A stretch of DNA of 64,000 nt from Bacteroidaceae bacterium (GTDB lineage: Bacteria > Bacteroidota > Bacteroidia > Bacteroidales > Bacteroidaceae). Both the position numbers and the translations under genes were made by a program. The stretch's first letter is position 1. Each line of letters opens with the position of its first letter. Positions 19,182-27,868 of the stretch are shown piece after piece. Where the stretch lies: NCBI GenBank assembly GCA_024699495.1, contig JAILPK010000001.1, forward strand, positions 18,817-82,816, in the 5' to 3' direction. The notes under the pieces were generated by a model. It saw only the letters and a program-made list of their open reading frames with translations, had not been told where the DNA came from and did no database searches.

Positions 19182-19189
19182 TACTTTTG
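19182..19189 (+). promoter_or_regulatory. -7 element for tonB
   Basis: TACTTTTG followed by TGCCG, matching TAnnTTTG. The -33 box is not obvious. It would give a leader of about 75 bases before the tonB ATG at 19272. Confidence 0.5.
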
Positions 19190-19271
19190 TGCCGAAGCAA
19201 GTGATGTAAAAAGCAAAACTGTGCAATCATTGCCTAAATCTGTAATATAATAAAACGAACGAAAATAAATC

Positions 19272-19988
19272 ATGGAAGAAACCAAGTCAATGACTGAAGA
19301 ACTGCGCGGTCAGCGTGGTACCAGCCTGTTATTGGGCTATGTTCTGGTGCTCGGCCTCATGTTTGTGGCTTTCGAGTACACTACAAGAGAAATTAAGATT
19401 GAGGAAATGGAACCCATCTACGAAAGCAATTTCGAAGAGGACATGATACCTATCACTCAGCAGAAGGAAGTGATGGCTCCCCCTCCAGCAGCCGCACCCA
19501 AGGTAGCTGAGATCCTGAATATCGTGGAGGATGATACCGAGCTGGCAGAAGAAGAGGTCCAGACATCTGAGGAAGTGAATCAGGCTATCAGCACAGTGAC
19601 CGGCGAAGGAGCTCCTACCGCAGTTGTTGCATCAGCCCCTGTTGGCCCCGTGCGTGAGGAATCGGATGACGACCGCATCTTCGAAGTCGTGGAGGTGAAT
19701 GCCTCATTCCCCGGCGGTGATGAAGAGTGTTATCGTTGGCTCGCAGAGCACATTCACTACCCGGCCATCGCTAACGAGCAGGGCATTCAGGGACGCGTGT
19801 TTGTGCAGTTCGTGGTAAACAAGGACGGCTCTATCGTGGATGTTAAGGTGCTACGTTCACCGGACCCCTCACTCTCCAAGGAAGCTGAGCGCGTCGTGAA
19901 GATGATGCCAAGATGGAAGCCGGCACGTCAGGGTAACAAGCCTGTGCGTTCACGCTTCAACTTGCCTGTGATGTTCCGCTTGCAGTAA
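19272..19988 (+). CDS. tonB: Energy transducer TonB
   Basis: Links the proton motive force at the inner membrane to TonB-dependent outer-membrane transporters. The 238-aa protein has a short cytoplasmic N-terminus and one membrane segment (about residues 18-36). A linker follows that is acidic and Pro/Ala-containing (about 45-140), shorter and less proline-rich than in E. coli TonB. The C-terminal TonB domain (about 150-238) has FPGGDEECYRWLAEHIHYP, GRVFVQFVVNKDGSI, VLRSPDPSLSKEA and MPRWKPARQGNKP, the standard Bacteroidetes pattern. It stands alone between a -7 element and a terminator. The exbB/D operon lies 2 kb downstream. Confidence 0.93.
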   Translation: MEETKSMTEELRGQRGTSLLLGYVLVLGLMFVAFEYTTREIKIEEMEPIYESNFEEDMIPITQQKEVMAPPPAAAPKVAEILNIVEDDTELAEEEVQTSEEVNQAISTVTGEGAPTAVVASAPVGPVREESDDDRIFEVVEVNASFPGGDEECYRWLAEHIHYPAIANEQGIQGRVFVQFVVNKDGSIVDVKVLRSPDPSLSKEAERVVKMMPRWKPARQGNKPVRSRFNLPVMFRLQ

Positions 19989-20038
19989 TCCGCTTATACA
20001 TTATTAATTATTATTACTATATTTTATATAGAGAAAGA

Positions 20039-20070
20039 GAGTGAGGAACTGCGGTTCTTCACTCTTTATC
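20039..20070 (+). terminator. Terminator after tonB
   Basis: GAGTGAGGAAC and GTTCTTCACTC pair around a TGCG loop (20039-20064), with TTTATC after it. One bulged mismatch. It lies between tonB and the polyprenyl synthase start at 20082. Confidence 0.6.
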
Positions 20071-20081
20071 ATCCTTAGTAT

Positions 20082-21086
20082 ATGTTCTCTTTACAAGAAA
20101 TAATGAATATGGTGGCGGAGGCCATCAAGCAAGTGCCGGACCGCACTGAACCCAAAGGACTGTATGAACCGGTAAGGTATGTTCTTTCGATGGGAGGCAA
20201 GCGCATACGCCCGGTGCTGATGCTTATCGCATACGGAATGTATAGGGATGACATCGGGAGTATTATGCCCACAGCACTCGGTATAGAGACATACCACAAT
20301 TATACTCTGTTGCACGACGACCTGATGGACAGGGCAGAGGTGCGCCGCGGAAAACCATGTGTGCACCGCAAGTGGGATGACAACACGGCAATACTGAGCG
20401 GTGACGCAATGCTCGTGCTGGCATACCAGCTTATGGCTAAGGCCAAGACGGAATGCCTGGCCGAGGTGCTGACGTTATTCACAAAGACAGCTCTGGAGAT
20501 AGGCGAAGGCCAACAATATGACATGGATTTCGAGCAGCGGATGGATGTGGGCGAGGAGGAATATATCGAGATGATTCGGTTGAAGACCTCTGTTCTGTTG
20601 GCCTGTGCTCTCAAAATCGGAGCAATCCAGGCCCATGCGCCAGGTCCTGATGCCGACATGCTCTACAGGTTCGGTGAACGAATCGGACTGGCTTTTCAGC
20701 TGCAGGATGACCTGCTTGACGTTTATGGAGATTACCGCACATTCGGCAAGCAGATCGGCGGTGATATCTTGTGCAACAAAAAAACATATATGCTGATTCA
20801 GGCTTTGCGTAACGCCGACAGTGGGCAGCGTGAACAGCTGGAGCGCTGGCTGAATGTCAGAATCGAGGACTCGGGGAATGCCAATGGTCGCAGCGAAGAA
20901 GAACTACAGAAGATTCAGGCTGTGACTGACATCTACGATGCCATCGGTGTCCGTAAGATGGCAGAAGCAAAGATTGGCTTATACTTTGATGAGGCTATGG
21001 AATGCCTCAGGGCTGTCAATGTGCCAGAGGAACGCAAACAAGTGCTCAAAGAACTGGCCAACCAGCTAATGAACCGCAAAGTATGA
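20082..21086 (+). CDS. Polyprenyl diphosphate synthase family protein
   Basis: Head-to-tail prenyltransferase that extends allylic diphosphates with IPP. The 334-aa all-helical protein has both aspartate-rich motifs: first D79-DLMD83 and second D209-DLLD213, with GKRIRPVL and GDYRTFGKQIGGDI. The residues before the first motif (YHNYTLLH) include aromatics, suggesting a medium chain such as farnesyl or geranyl. The exact product length cannot be read from sequence. Its stop overlaps the tatD start (ATGA). Confidence 0.93.
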   Translation: MFSLQEIMNMVAEAIKQVPDRTEPKGLYEPVRYVLSMGGKRIRPVLMLIAYGMYRDDIGSIMPTALGIETYHNYTLLHDDLMDRAEVRRGKPCVHRKWDDNTAILSGDAMLVLAYQLMAKAKTECLAEVLTLFTKTALEIGEGQQYDMDFEQRMDVGEEEYIEMIRLKTSVLLACALKIGAIQAHAPGPDADMLYRFGERIGLAFQLQDDLLDVYGDYRTFGKQIGGDILCNKKTYMLIQALRNADSGQREQLERWLNVRIEDSGNANGRSEEELQKIQAVTDIYDAIGVRKMAEAKIGLYFDEAMECLRAVNVPEERKQVLKELANQLMNRKV

Positions 21087-21874
21087 CGATAATAGACACG
21101 CATAGTCACATCTATGGCCCGGAGTTCAGCGATGATGTCGCCGATGTGATTGTCCGTGCGAAGGAGGCGGGGGTGGAGAAGATATTCCTGCCCAACATAA
21201 ATCTCGGGACGATAGTCCCGATGATGGAACTCTGCCAGGCTTATCCCGGATGTTGCTATCCTATGATGGGGCTTCATCCGGAGGATATCGGAGACGACTG
21301 GCATGAGGTGCTCGATGAGATGGAATCTCTTCTGAAAGACAGAAATCACCCTTATATTGCTGTTGGCGAGGTCGGTCTGGACTATTATTGGAGCCAGGAG
21401 CGGTATGAGGAGCAGAAGGAGGTGTTCATGATTCAAGCTGGATGGGCCAAAAGGTATGATCTGCCTCTGGTAATCCACACCCGGAATGCGCACCGGGAGA
21501 TGGTGGAATTGATGAGAAGTGCATCGGAAGAAGAGAGCCTGCGCGGGGTGTTCCACTGCTTCAGCGGAAGCTCGGAGGAGGCACGCGAATTGCTTGACTT
21601 CGGTCAGTTCATGCTCGGAATAGGAGGCGTGGTGACGTTCAAGAAATCTCAGTTGCCTGATGTCCTGCGGGATGTGGTGCCCATAAACCGGATAGTAGTC
21701 GAGACGGACGCACCATATATGGCTCCAGTTCCATATCGCGGAAAGCGGAATGAAAGTGGTTTTGTCAAGGCCGTCGTGGAGAAGTTGGCAGACATTTATG
21801 GGATGAGTGCCTCTTCGGTGGCAGAAATTACCACTAACAATGCCCTAAATACATTCACGAGAGCCAGGAAATAG
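21083..21874 (+). CDS. TatD family metal-dependent hydrolase
   Basis: Amidohydrolase-fold, metal-dependent nuclease-like protein of 263 aa. It begins MTIIDTHSHIYGPEF with the HxH metal ligands H7 and H9. GLHPEDI, VGEVGLDYYW, LPLVIHTRNAH, FHCFSGSSEEA and ETDAPYMAPVPYRGKRNE follow in TatD order. The ATG at 21083 overlaps the TGA of the polyprenyl synthase gene (ATGA), so translation is probably coupled. TatD proteins have been linked to DNA repair and RNA quality control, but the cellular role here is not fixed by sequence. Confidence 0.94.
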   Translation: MTIIDTHSHIYGPEFSDDVADVIVRAKEAGVEKIFLPNINLGTIVPMMELCQAYPGCCYPMMGLHPEDIGDDWHEVLDEMESLLKDRNHPYIAVGEVGLDYYWSQERYEEQKEVFMIQAGWAKRYDLPLVIHTRNAHREMVELMRSASEEESLRGVFHCFSGSSEEARELLDFGQFMLGIGGVVTFKKSQLPDVLRDVVPINRIVVETDAPYMAPVPYRGKRNESGFVKAVVEKLADIYGMSASSVAEITTNNALNTFTRARK

Positions 21875-21958
21875 CTAAATTAACCCCTAAAATGAAGAAA
21901 AAATGCCTCAATAACAACTTTTTTTTGGCAAAAGTGAGGAATATAGCTAAAAAAGGGT

Positions 21959-21966
21959 TATTTTTG
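21959..21966 (+). promoter_or_regulatory. -7 element for the exbB/exbD operon
   Basis: TATTTTTG followed by TAGCGC, 75 bases before the exbB ATG at 22042. There is no -33 TTTG at ideal spacing, so this is a candidate only. Confidence 0.4.
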
Positions 21967-22041
21967 TAGCGCATTTTGTGGCAACAATAAAGAAAACGAA
22001 CAAATAAAATAACATTAATCATCATTTAATTACAATTCACA

Positions 22042-22902
22042 ATGAAAAAGTATTTTGCATTTGTTGCAATGGTCGCTGCCTTCACATTCGGCATGACCAA
22101 TTCAGTGATGGCTCAGGACGAAGCTGCTGAAGCCCCAGAAACCGAGCAGGTTGATTCTGCTGCCGTTGACAGTGTTGCTGCCGACAGCGTTGCTGCCGAC
22201 AGCGTAGCTGAAGCTGCTCCCGAAGAGACAGTTGCTCCCGTAGAGGAGGAAGAGGGCCTGCATAAGACTCTTAAAACTAAGTTCATTGAAGGTGACGCCG
22301 GCTTCATGAGCCTCGTTGCCATCGCCCTTGTACTCGGTCTCGCTTTCTGTATTGAACGCGTTATCTATCTGACTCTTGCTCAGGTAAACACCCAGAAGTT
22401 CATGAAGGCCATTTCCGACAAGGTGGCTGCCGGTAAGGTTGAAGAGGCTATCGCTTACTGTGAGGGTACTCGCGGACCTGTCGCTCAAATCAGCAAAAAA
22501 GCTCTCACTGCTCTGAACAGCACTGACCAGAACGATATTGCAACTATCGAACGTACCATCAACATCGAGGCTGAGGTTCAGGGTGCTTACCTCGAAGAGA
22601 ATTGCTCATGGATCACCCTCTTCATCGCCATGGCTCCTTCTCTCGGATTCCTTGGAACTGTGATCGGTATGGTGCAGGCATTTGACGATATCGAGCGCGC
22701 TGGTGATATCAGCCCGACAGTCGTTGCCGGCGGTATGAAGGTCGCCCTTATCACAACCATCTTCGGTATCATCGTTGCCCTCGTGCTGCAGGTGTTCTAC
22801 AACTACATCCTCTCACGCGTTGAGGCTTTGAATTCCAACATGGAAGAGGCTGCAATGAGCCTGCTCGACACTTGTGTCAAGAGCCCGAAATGCCAGAAGT
22901 AA
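22042..22902 (+). CDS. exbB: MotA/TolQ/ExbB proton channel family protein
   Basis: Inner-membrane proton channel subunit that powers TonB- or Tol-type transducers. The 286-aa protein starts with a signal-peptide-like segment (MKKYFAFVAMVAAFTFG to VMAQ). A periplasmic acidic Ala/Val tract of about 50 residues follows and contains three VDSVA/ADSVA repeats. The ExbB/TolQ core comes next: a first helix near residues 93-112, APSLGFLGTVIGMVQAF (about 197-213) and GGMKVALITTIFGIIVALV (about 233-251). It heads an operon with a small membrane protein and two ExbD proteins. Confidence 0.93.
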   Translation: MKKYFAFVAMVAAFTFGMTNSVMAQDEAAEAPETEQVDSAAVDSVAADSVAADSVAEAAPEETVAPVEEEEGLHKTLKTKFIEGDAGFMSLVAIALVLGLAFCIERVIYLTLAQVNTQKFMKAISDKVAAGKVEEAIAYCEGTRGPVAQISKKALTALNSTDQNDIATIERTINIEAEVQGAYLEENCSWITLFIAMAPSLGFLGTVIGMVQAFDDIERAGDISPTVVAGGMKVALITTIFGIIVALVLQVFYNYILSRVEALNSNMEEAAMSLLDTCVKSPKCQK

Positions 22903-22921
22903 TTTAAATAAGGAATGAACT

Positions 22922-23419
22922 ATGAAACTACAAAAGTTGTCTAACTACGCGCTGCTTGGATGCATCATTGTCGGTGTTATCTGTTTCGCCCTGTTCTTCC
23001 TGGTCGATTACAATAACATGGACTTCGATGGCGTTCACACATCGCCTGCACTGACGGATCTCATTCTGGTCCTGATGTATTTGTTCTTTGTTCTCACGGC
23101 TGGTTTAACCATCTGGAGCCTCGTGCGCGGTATAAAGGTCAATTCCGGTAATTCCGGACCCAGCCCCACCGGCATCCCCTCAAGCAAGATTACCATCTGC
23201 ACATGGGGCGGTGTTATTCTGGCTCTCGTCATCGGTCTGATCTGTGGTCTTGGTGAAGATGCTTTCACCACTGTCTCAGGTAAGGTCACTTCCGGCGGAA
23301 TGGTTACAGTTGTTGATATGTTCCTGGTGGCAATCTATATCCTGGCCATCGCTACCATCGCCACGGTTGTGGTTAGCATGAGCGGATACCTCACCAAGAG
23401 TGCAACTCCCAAGGAATAA
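22922..23419 (+). CDS. Small integral membrane protein in the exbB/exbD operon
   Basis: A 165-aa protein with four predicted membrane helices (about residues 10-30, 44-68, 94-112 and 128-152) and no catalytic motif that I recognise. It lies 19 bp after exbB and 44 bp before the first exbD, so it is almost certainly cotranscribed. A protein of this kind between exbB and exbD is common in Bacteroidales. Its role, perhaps a channel accessory subunit, is inference. Confidence 0.85.
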   Translation: MKLQKLSNYALLGCIIVGVICFALFFLVDYNNMDFDGVHTSPALTDLILVLMYLFFVLTAGLTIWSLVRGIKVNSGNSGPSPTGIPSSKITICTWGGVILALVIGLICGLGEDAFTTVSGKVTSGGMVTVVDMFLVAIYILAIATIATVVVSMSGYLTKSATPKE

Positions 23420-23463
23420 ACGGTCTGAGAAATTGTAAATCATAAAAATTGTACAATTAAACT

Positions 23464-24051
23464 ATGGCAAGAAAGAAGAAAAAAGTGCCAGGACTGAACT
23501 CCAGTTCAACAGCCGACATCTCCTTCATTCTGCTGATTTTCTTCCTGGTGACCACATCTATGGATACAGATATGGGCCTCGCACGACGTCTGCCTCAGCC
23601 GCCTGAAAAAGACCAGGAAAACGCTCAGATTGACGTGAAGGAACGTAACGTGCTGAATGTCCGTATGAATGCAGCGGGTAACCTGATGGTGAACCACGAC
23701 TTCATCGACATCGCACAGTTGCGGGCGCGCGCCAAGGAGTTTATCGAGAATCGGAATAATCTCTCGAGTCTCCCTGAAAAGCACGCCAAGAATATCGACT
23801 TGCTGGGTCAGTGCTATGTGACGGACAAGCACGTTATTTCAGTGCAGACCGACCGAGGCACACCATATAATATTTACTTTGAGGTGCAGAACGAATTGGT
23901 AGCAGCCTACAACGAGTTGCGTGATGATCTCGCAATCGCCAAGTTCGGCCGCCCGTACGCACGCCTCTCAGAGGATGAGCAAGTTGCAGTTCGCACATAT
24001 TATCCCCAGAAGATATCTGAGGCCGAACCGAAAAATTATGGAGGAAACTAA
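23464..24051 (+). CDS. exbD: ExbD/TolR family protein (first copy)
   Basis: Bitopic partner of ExbB. The 195-aa protein has a basic N-terminus (MARKKKKVPG), then SSTADISFILLIFFLVTTSM, in which the Asp in the membrane segment (about residue 19) is the expected proton-carrying residue. The periplasmic domain is longer than E. coli ExbD (141 aa), by about 50 residues. Only 2 bp separate it from the second exbD. Confidence 0.92.
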   Translation: MARKKKKVPGLNSSSTADISFILLIFFLVTTSMDTDMGLARRLPQPPEKDQENAQIDVKERNVLNVRMNAAGNLMVNHDFIDIAQLRARAKEFIENRNNLSSLPEKHAKNIDLLGQCYVTDKHVISVQTDRGTPYNIYFEVQNELVAAYNELRDDLAIAKFGRPYARLSEDEQVAVRTYYPQKISEAEPKNYGGN

Positions 24052-24053
24052 TC

Positions 24054-24503
24054 ATGGCTAAACAGCAAAAACGTGAAATGCCTGAGATGAACACATCATC
24101 TCTCCCTGACTTGATTTTCACCATCCTGTTCTTCTTCATGATTGTGACTACCATGCGTGAGGTAACGCTGAAGGTAAAGTTCACCGTACCTTCTGGAACA
24201 GAATTGGAGAAACTGGAGAAGAAGTCATGCGTATCTTTCATTTACGTAGGTCCTCCTACAGATCAGCTCCGTGCACAAATGGGTAGCGGTACCCGCGTTC
24301 AGCTCAATGACCGCTACGCTGAACCGCGTGAGGTGATGGATTTCGTAGCCCAAGAGCGCACGACTATGTCCGACCCTGCATCACAAGTGATGTCTATGAA
24401 GATAGACCAGCATACTCAGATGGGAATTATCACCGATATCAAGGAAGTGCTGCGAAAATCATGGGCACTGAAGATTAACTATTCGGCTACTCGCCGCAAT
24501 TAA
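24054..24503 (+). CDS. exbD: ExbD/TolR family protein (second copy)
   Basis: A second ExbD-like protein, 149 aa, with NTSSLPDLIFTILFFFMIVT. The conserved membrane Asp is at about residue 19. The periplasmic part differs from the first copy (KVKFTVPSGTELEKLEKKSC), so the two are paralogues that may form hetero-dimers under one ExbB channel (inference). A strong terminator follows directly. Confidence 0.92.
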   Translation: MAKQQKREMPEMNTSSLPDLIFTILFFFMIVTTMREVTLKVKFTVPSGTELEKLEKKSCVSFIYVGPPTDQLRAQMGSGTRVQLNDRYAEPREVMDFVAQERTTMSDPASQVMSMKIDQHTQMGIITDIKEVLRKSWALKINYSATRRN

Positions 24504-24524
24504 ATAATCTTATAATAACGAATT

Positions 24525-24556
24525 AAGGGGCTGTTTTTACAGCCCCTTTTTTGTGT
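24525..24556 (+). terminator. Rho-independent terminator of the exbB/exbD operon
   Basis: GGGGCTGT and ACAGCCCC form an 8-bp perfect stem with a T-rich loop, followed by TTTTTT. Flanking AA/TT extends the stem. Confidence 0.9.
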
Positions 24557-24604
24557 CTTCTCTTCGTTGACCACCAAAAATCACCAAGTGAACTTTGAAG
24601 AAAA

Positions 24605-25504
24605 TTAAAGCATCTTATATTGTTTGGGTGAATATCCGGTCATCTTCCGGAAGAAGCGGCCAAACATACTTTGTGAGGGAAAGTTCAGGTTGTCGCTGAC
24701 TTGCTTTACACTCATGTCGCTGTTTCTCAGCAGAGCCTTTGCTTCCAAAGCAACGTATTCATCAATCCATTGCATACCGTGTTTGCCGCTGACCTCGCGG
24801 ATAGTGGTACTCAGGTATTTTGGGGTAAGACACATCCGGTCGGCATAATAGCTGATACTGCGTTCGCGCCTGAAATCCTGATCAAGAAGCGAAAGGAAAT
24901 CCCGGAAGATCTGTTCCTTGCGTGTCGGCGGTTTATACATGGAGGGAACATCCTGGGCATTTCCCAATTCCATATTTTTGATTATCCAAACCTCAAACAA
25001 GCGCTTAATAACCTCAGCTTTGTTTTCATAGTCAGGTTCAGACAGTTCTCTCTTTATGAATCTGTAAATATCTAAATTCCGTTGTAATGATTCATCGGAC
25101 TCGATATTGCGAATAAAGAAATGAAAATATCTGTCAGCCAGGGACATATAGAGGCCCATCTTTCGGAGAACGCCTTTGACAATATTGGCATCAATAGCCA
25201 TTAGAATCAGTTTCGTATTGTCAACGCTGTTCTTCAACTGCAACACGCAGCCAGACATGATAACAAGAATCTGACGTTGATGAACAGAGATGGGCTGAAG
25301 ATTCACTGTAAGGTCCAATCCCCCCTCTAATATCCAACAAACGAACATTGTCTCTGTCTTGACAGGGAAAGGGTCGATCTCCTGCCGTTCAACATGTTGG
25401 TCAATGTTATCAAATATCCAGCAACTGTTTTTCAGCCAATAAACATTAATAGAGGGTGGGGGGGAGGATAGATTAAGAGTCAGTGGTGTTTTATCAGATG
25501 TCAT
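24605..25504 (-). CDS. AraC family transcriptional regulator
   Basis: A 299-aa DNA-binding protein. The C-terminal third holds the paired helix-turn-helix of the AraC family: first HTH around SISYYADRMCLTPKYLSTTI, second around MSVKQVSDNLNFPSQSMFGR, ending FRKMTGYSPKQYK. The N-terminal cupin-like sensing domain (about residues 35-115) has no recognisable ligand signature. No neighbouring transport or catabolic gene suggests a target; the next gene is a helicase. The region is more AT-rich than the dcw cluster. Confidence 0.9.
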   Translation of the reverse strand: MTSDKTPLTLNLSSPPPSINVYWLKNSCWIFDNIDQHVERQEIDPFPVKTETMFVCWILEGGLDLTVNLQPISVHQRQILVIMSGCVLQLKNSVDNTKLILMAIDANIVKGVLRKMGLYMSLADRYFHFFIRNIESDESLQRNLDIYRFIKRELSEPDYENKAEVIKRLFEVWIIKNMELGNAQDVPSMYKPPTRKEQIFRDFLSLLDQDFRRERSISYYADRMCLTPKYLSTTIREVSGKHGMQWIDEYVALEAKALLRNSDMSVKQVSDNLNFPSQSMFGRFFRKMTGYSPKQYKML

Positions 25505-25534
25505 TGTAATGGCGTATATTCATAAAATTGTGCA

Positions 25535-25542
25535 CAAAGGTA
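25535..25542 (-). promoter_or_regulatory. -7 element for the AraC-type regulator
   Basis: TACCTTTG on the minus strand followed by TGCAC, about 30 bases before the ATG at 25504. No well-spaced -33 box. Confidence 0.5.
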
Positions 25543-25646
25543 ATTATTTTGTGTGGAAAATATGAATATATAGGAGTTGCAGCTTCTATTTTATGTGTTT
25601 TTAACTCAGAAAGCGATGCGTTTTTGACTCTATAACTTATGTGCAT

Positions 25647-27086
25647 TCAACTCTGAAACTCTGATGGCCAATTGACCAGGAAGACACGTTCAGTGGCCCG
25701 GGTAAGTGCAGTATATAACCAACGGAAATAGTCAGGCGAAAGCATATCTTCAGTTATAAATCCCTGATCTATAAAGACATGCTGCCATTGGCCGCCTTGA
25801 GCTTTATGGCATGTCACGGCATACGCATATTTCACTTGCAAGGCATTGAAATAAGGATCTTCTTTTACTGCCTTCATACGTTCGCGTTTGGTGAGAATCT
25901 CTTCATAGTCGTCCCAGACTTGATCGAAAAGTTGCTGCATACTGCTGCGAGGCAGGGCTGGAGCCTCTGCCTGAAGGGTGTCCAAAATGATTGTGGCATC
26001 CACTTCAAAGTCGTCGAAATCGGGGAAGCAGAGTGTAACATCAGCAAAGCGAAAACCATATTCATCCCTTACATTACGGAAGTGTCGCACCACTGCAATG
26101 TCTCCGTTTGCAATAAAATCCATCTGTTTTGTATCCTGATTCTCTTCGGAAGGTTTAACCCAGTGGTAGTTATTACGGACGATGATAAGCTGGTCACCAT
26201 AAACTAATTCGTCGTCATAATCCAAGACCCTTGCCCGAATACCGTTGTTATAAGCGTTTGCCCTCTTGTTGGAACGTGTGATTACTATTGTTCCGTCAAA
26301 GCCGCAATAATCATACGAATTCTCTAATGTTTCAATGAGCTCATTTCCGGGAACATTGACAATATCAGCAAAACCAGTCAGTTTGAGTTTGGGAAAGGAA
26401 TAGATGTCATTGTCTGCTATCAGAGAACGTAATGCTGTGGCGTTCCAGAGGATTCCACTTGCATCAAGCTGCCTGACAACCTGCTTGAGCGATGTCTCCA
26501 TCACATTCAGACCATAACATTCCAGTGACTCGCGAAACAGGGCCGGGCTTTGTTCCTCGCCTACGGGGGGCAGCTGAGCAGTGTCGCCCACCATGAGGAG
26601 ACGGCATCCCTCGCTTCCGTAAACAAAATGAATCAGGTCGTCAAGCAAACGCCCTGTGCCAAAGACGCCTGTCTCCGTCCCTTCGTTGGAGACCATCGAT
26701 GCCTCGTCAACGATAAAAAGAGTATGCTTCATCAGATTCACTCCTTGAAGGAAATCGACCATGTCCCCCGTAAAAGCCTTCTGCCGGTAAATACGCTTAT
26801 GAATTGTATAAGCCGATTGCCCCGAGTGCAAAGAGAATACTTTCGCCGCTCTCCCCGTAGGTGCCATGAGAACCACATTCTGTTTAAACTGGACTAAAGT
26901 CCTGACTAAAGCACTCACCAAAGAGGTCTTGCCAGTGCCCGCATACCCACGAAGAATGAAAATGGATTCATTATCACGGTTAAAAATGAAAGAGGCAAGC
27001 AAATTGGCAGCCAAAAGTTGGTCTTTTGTGGGTTGGAAGGGGCAATTTTCTATAATTACTGCCCTCATTTGGTCAATTATAGTCAT
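25647..27086 (-). CDS. RecD-like ATP-dependent DNA helicase (SF1B)
   Basis: A 479-aa superfamily 1 helicase related to RecD and Dda. It has a Q-motif-like FQPTKDQ (about residues 17-23), Walker A G47-YAGTGKT54 and a Walker B VDEASMV near residue 124. MVGDTAQLPPVGEEQSPA is motif III. The C-terminal UvrD_C_2 module has YAYAVTCHKAQGGQWQHVF and YTALTRATERVFLV. There is no RecD N-terminal RecBC-interacting domain, so it is not part of a RecBCD complex on this evidence. Stand-alone genes of this type are widespread in Bacteroidetes; the repair role is inferred. Confidence 0.9.
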   Translation of the reverse strand: MTIIDQMRAVIIENCPFQPTKDQLLAANLLASFIFNRDNESIFILRGYAGTGKTSLVSALVRTLVQFKQNVVLMAPTGRAAKVFSLHSGQSAYTIHKRIYRQKAFTGDMVDFLQGVNLMKHTLFIVDEASMVSNEGTETGVFGTGRLLDDLIHFVYGSEGCRLLMVGDTAQLPPVGEEQSPALFRESLECYGLNVMETSLKQVVRQLDASGILWNATALRSLIADNDIYSFPKLKLTGFADIVNVPGNELIETLENSYDYCGFDGTIVITRSNKRANAYNNGIRARVLDYDDELVYGDQLIIVRNNYHWVKPSEENQDTKQMDFIANGDIAVVRHFRNVRDEYGFRFADVTLCFPDFDDFEVDATIILDTLQAEAPALPRSSMQQLFDQVWDDYEEILTKRERMKAVKEDPYFNALQVKYAYAVTCHKAQGGQWQHVFIDQGFITEDMLSPDYFRWLYTALTRATERVFLVNWPSEFQS

Positions 27087-27136
27087 TCAGAGAGAAAAAA
27101 ATATGTTTTGATGAAGATTATTTCAATTATTCTTTA

Positions 27137-27144
27137 TAATTTTG
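27137..27144 (+). promoter_or_regulatory. -7 element for the 27182 operon
   Basis: TAATTTTG followed by CGATGC, 37 bases before the ATG at 27182. The nearest TTTG upstream is 26 bases away, longer than the 19-21 optimum. Confidence 0.45.
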
Positions 27145-27181
27145 CGATGCGAATTAACAAAAAAAGTATCATATATCCAAC

Positions 27182-27868
27182 ATGAAAAAGGTTTTTAACG
27201 TGCTTTTAGCACTTTGTGTGGTCGGCCTGCTCTTCATATGCTGGCGCAGCATCCAGGACGACATTGATTTCAACGAGGAAGTAACCGAGCGTGAAAATGC
27301 TGTTAAGGAGCGGTTGCTGCAAATCCGCGCCGCCGAAGAAGAGTGGAAACTGCAGAGCGAAGTAGGCGATTACTGCGACAGCCTCTACAAGTTGGTGGAA
27401 TTCGTCCGCAACGGACGTATCCCAAAAATCGTAAAGGAGGGCGTCCTTTCAGATGAGCAGATGGAGAAAGGCCTTACCGAAGTAAAAGCTGCAGCAATAG
27501 TGAACAGCGGTGATCAGGCAGCAATCAAAGCTAACGGTCTTGAGGGCTTCCGTCGTGACACTACATGGGTTCAGTTGAGCGATTCACTCTTTGGCCCGGA
27601 CTTCTGTGCAGACAGTTTGCGTTACATTCCTTTCTCACAGGGTGATACCTTCATGCTCCAGTCGTTCACAAACCTCACCCGTTCTGGCACTCTGCAATAT
27701 GTTATGGAGTGCTGTGCTCCAGACTCGTCTTTCCTCAAGGGAATGGGCCGCATGGGTGACCGTCTTATCACCAACCGTCGTCAGCTTGCTGATGATATGG
27801 GTAACTATCCTGGACTGAAGATTGGTGACCTCAACAATTGGAACAACAATGCCGGCAACTGGGAGTAA
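27182..27868 (+). CDS. Conserved hypothetical membrane-anchored protein
   Basis: A 228-aa protein with one N-terminal hydrophobic segment (about residues 5-22), then a charged helical stretch and a soluble domain with several cysteines. There is no lipobox and no motif that I recognise. It ends in an Asn-rich tail (DLNNWNNNAGNWE). It starts the run to DUF3822-rsmD-birA and its 3' end overlaps the next gene by 20 bp. Function unknown; the topology suggests a periplasmic domain facing out from the inner membrane. Confidence 0.85.
   Translation: MKKVFNVLLALCVVGLLFICWRSIQDDIDFNEEVTERENAVKERLLQIRAAEEEWKLQSEVGDYCDSLYKLVEFVRNGRIPKIVKEGVLSDEQMEKGLTEVKAAAIVNSGDQAAIKANGLEGFRRDTTWVQLSDSLFGPDFCADSLRYIPFSQGDTFMLQSFTNLTRSGTLQYVMECCAPDSSFLKGMGRMGDRLITNRRQLADDMGNYPGLKIGDLNNWNNNAGNWE

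Noticed and set aside
24605-27086. Horizontally acquired defence module (AraC regulator plus helicase)
   Set aside because: The pair is somewhat AT-rich, but the helicase is a common chromosomal type and there is no nuclease, methyltransferase or integrase.
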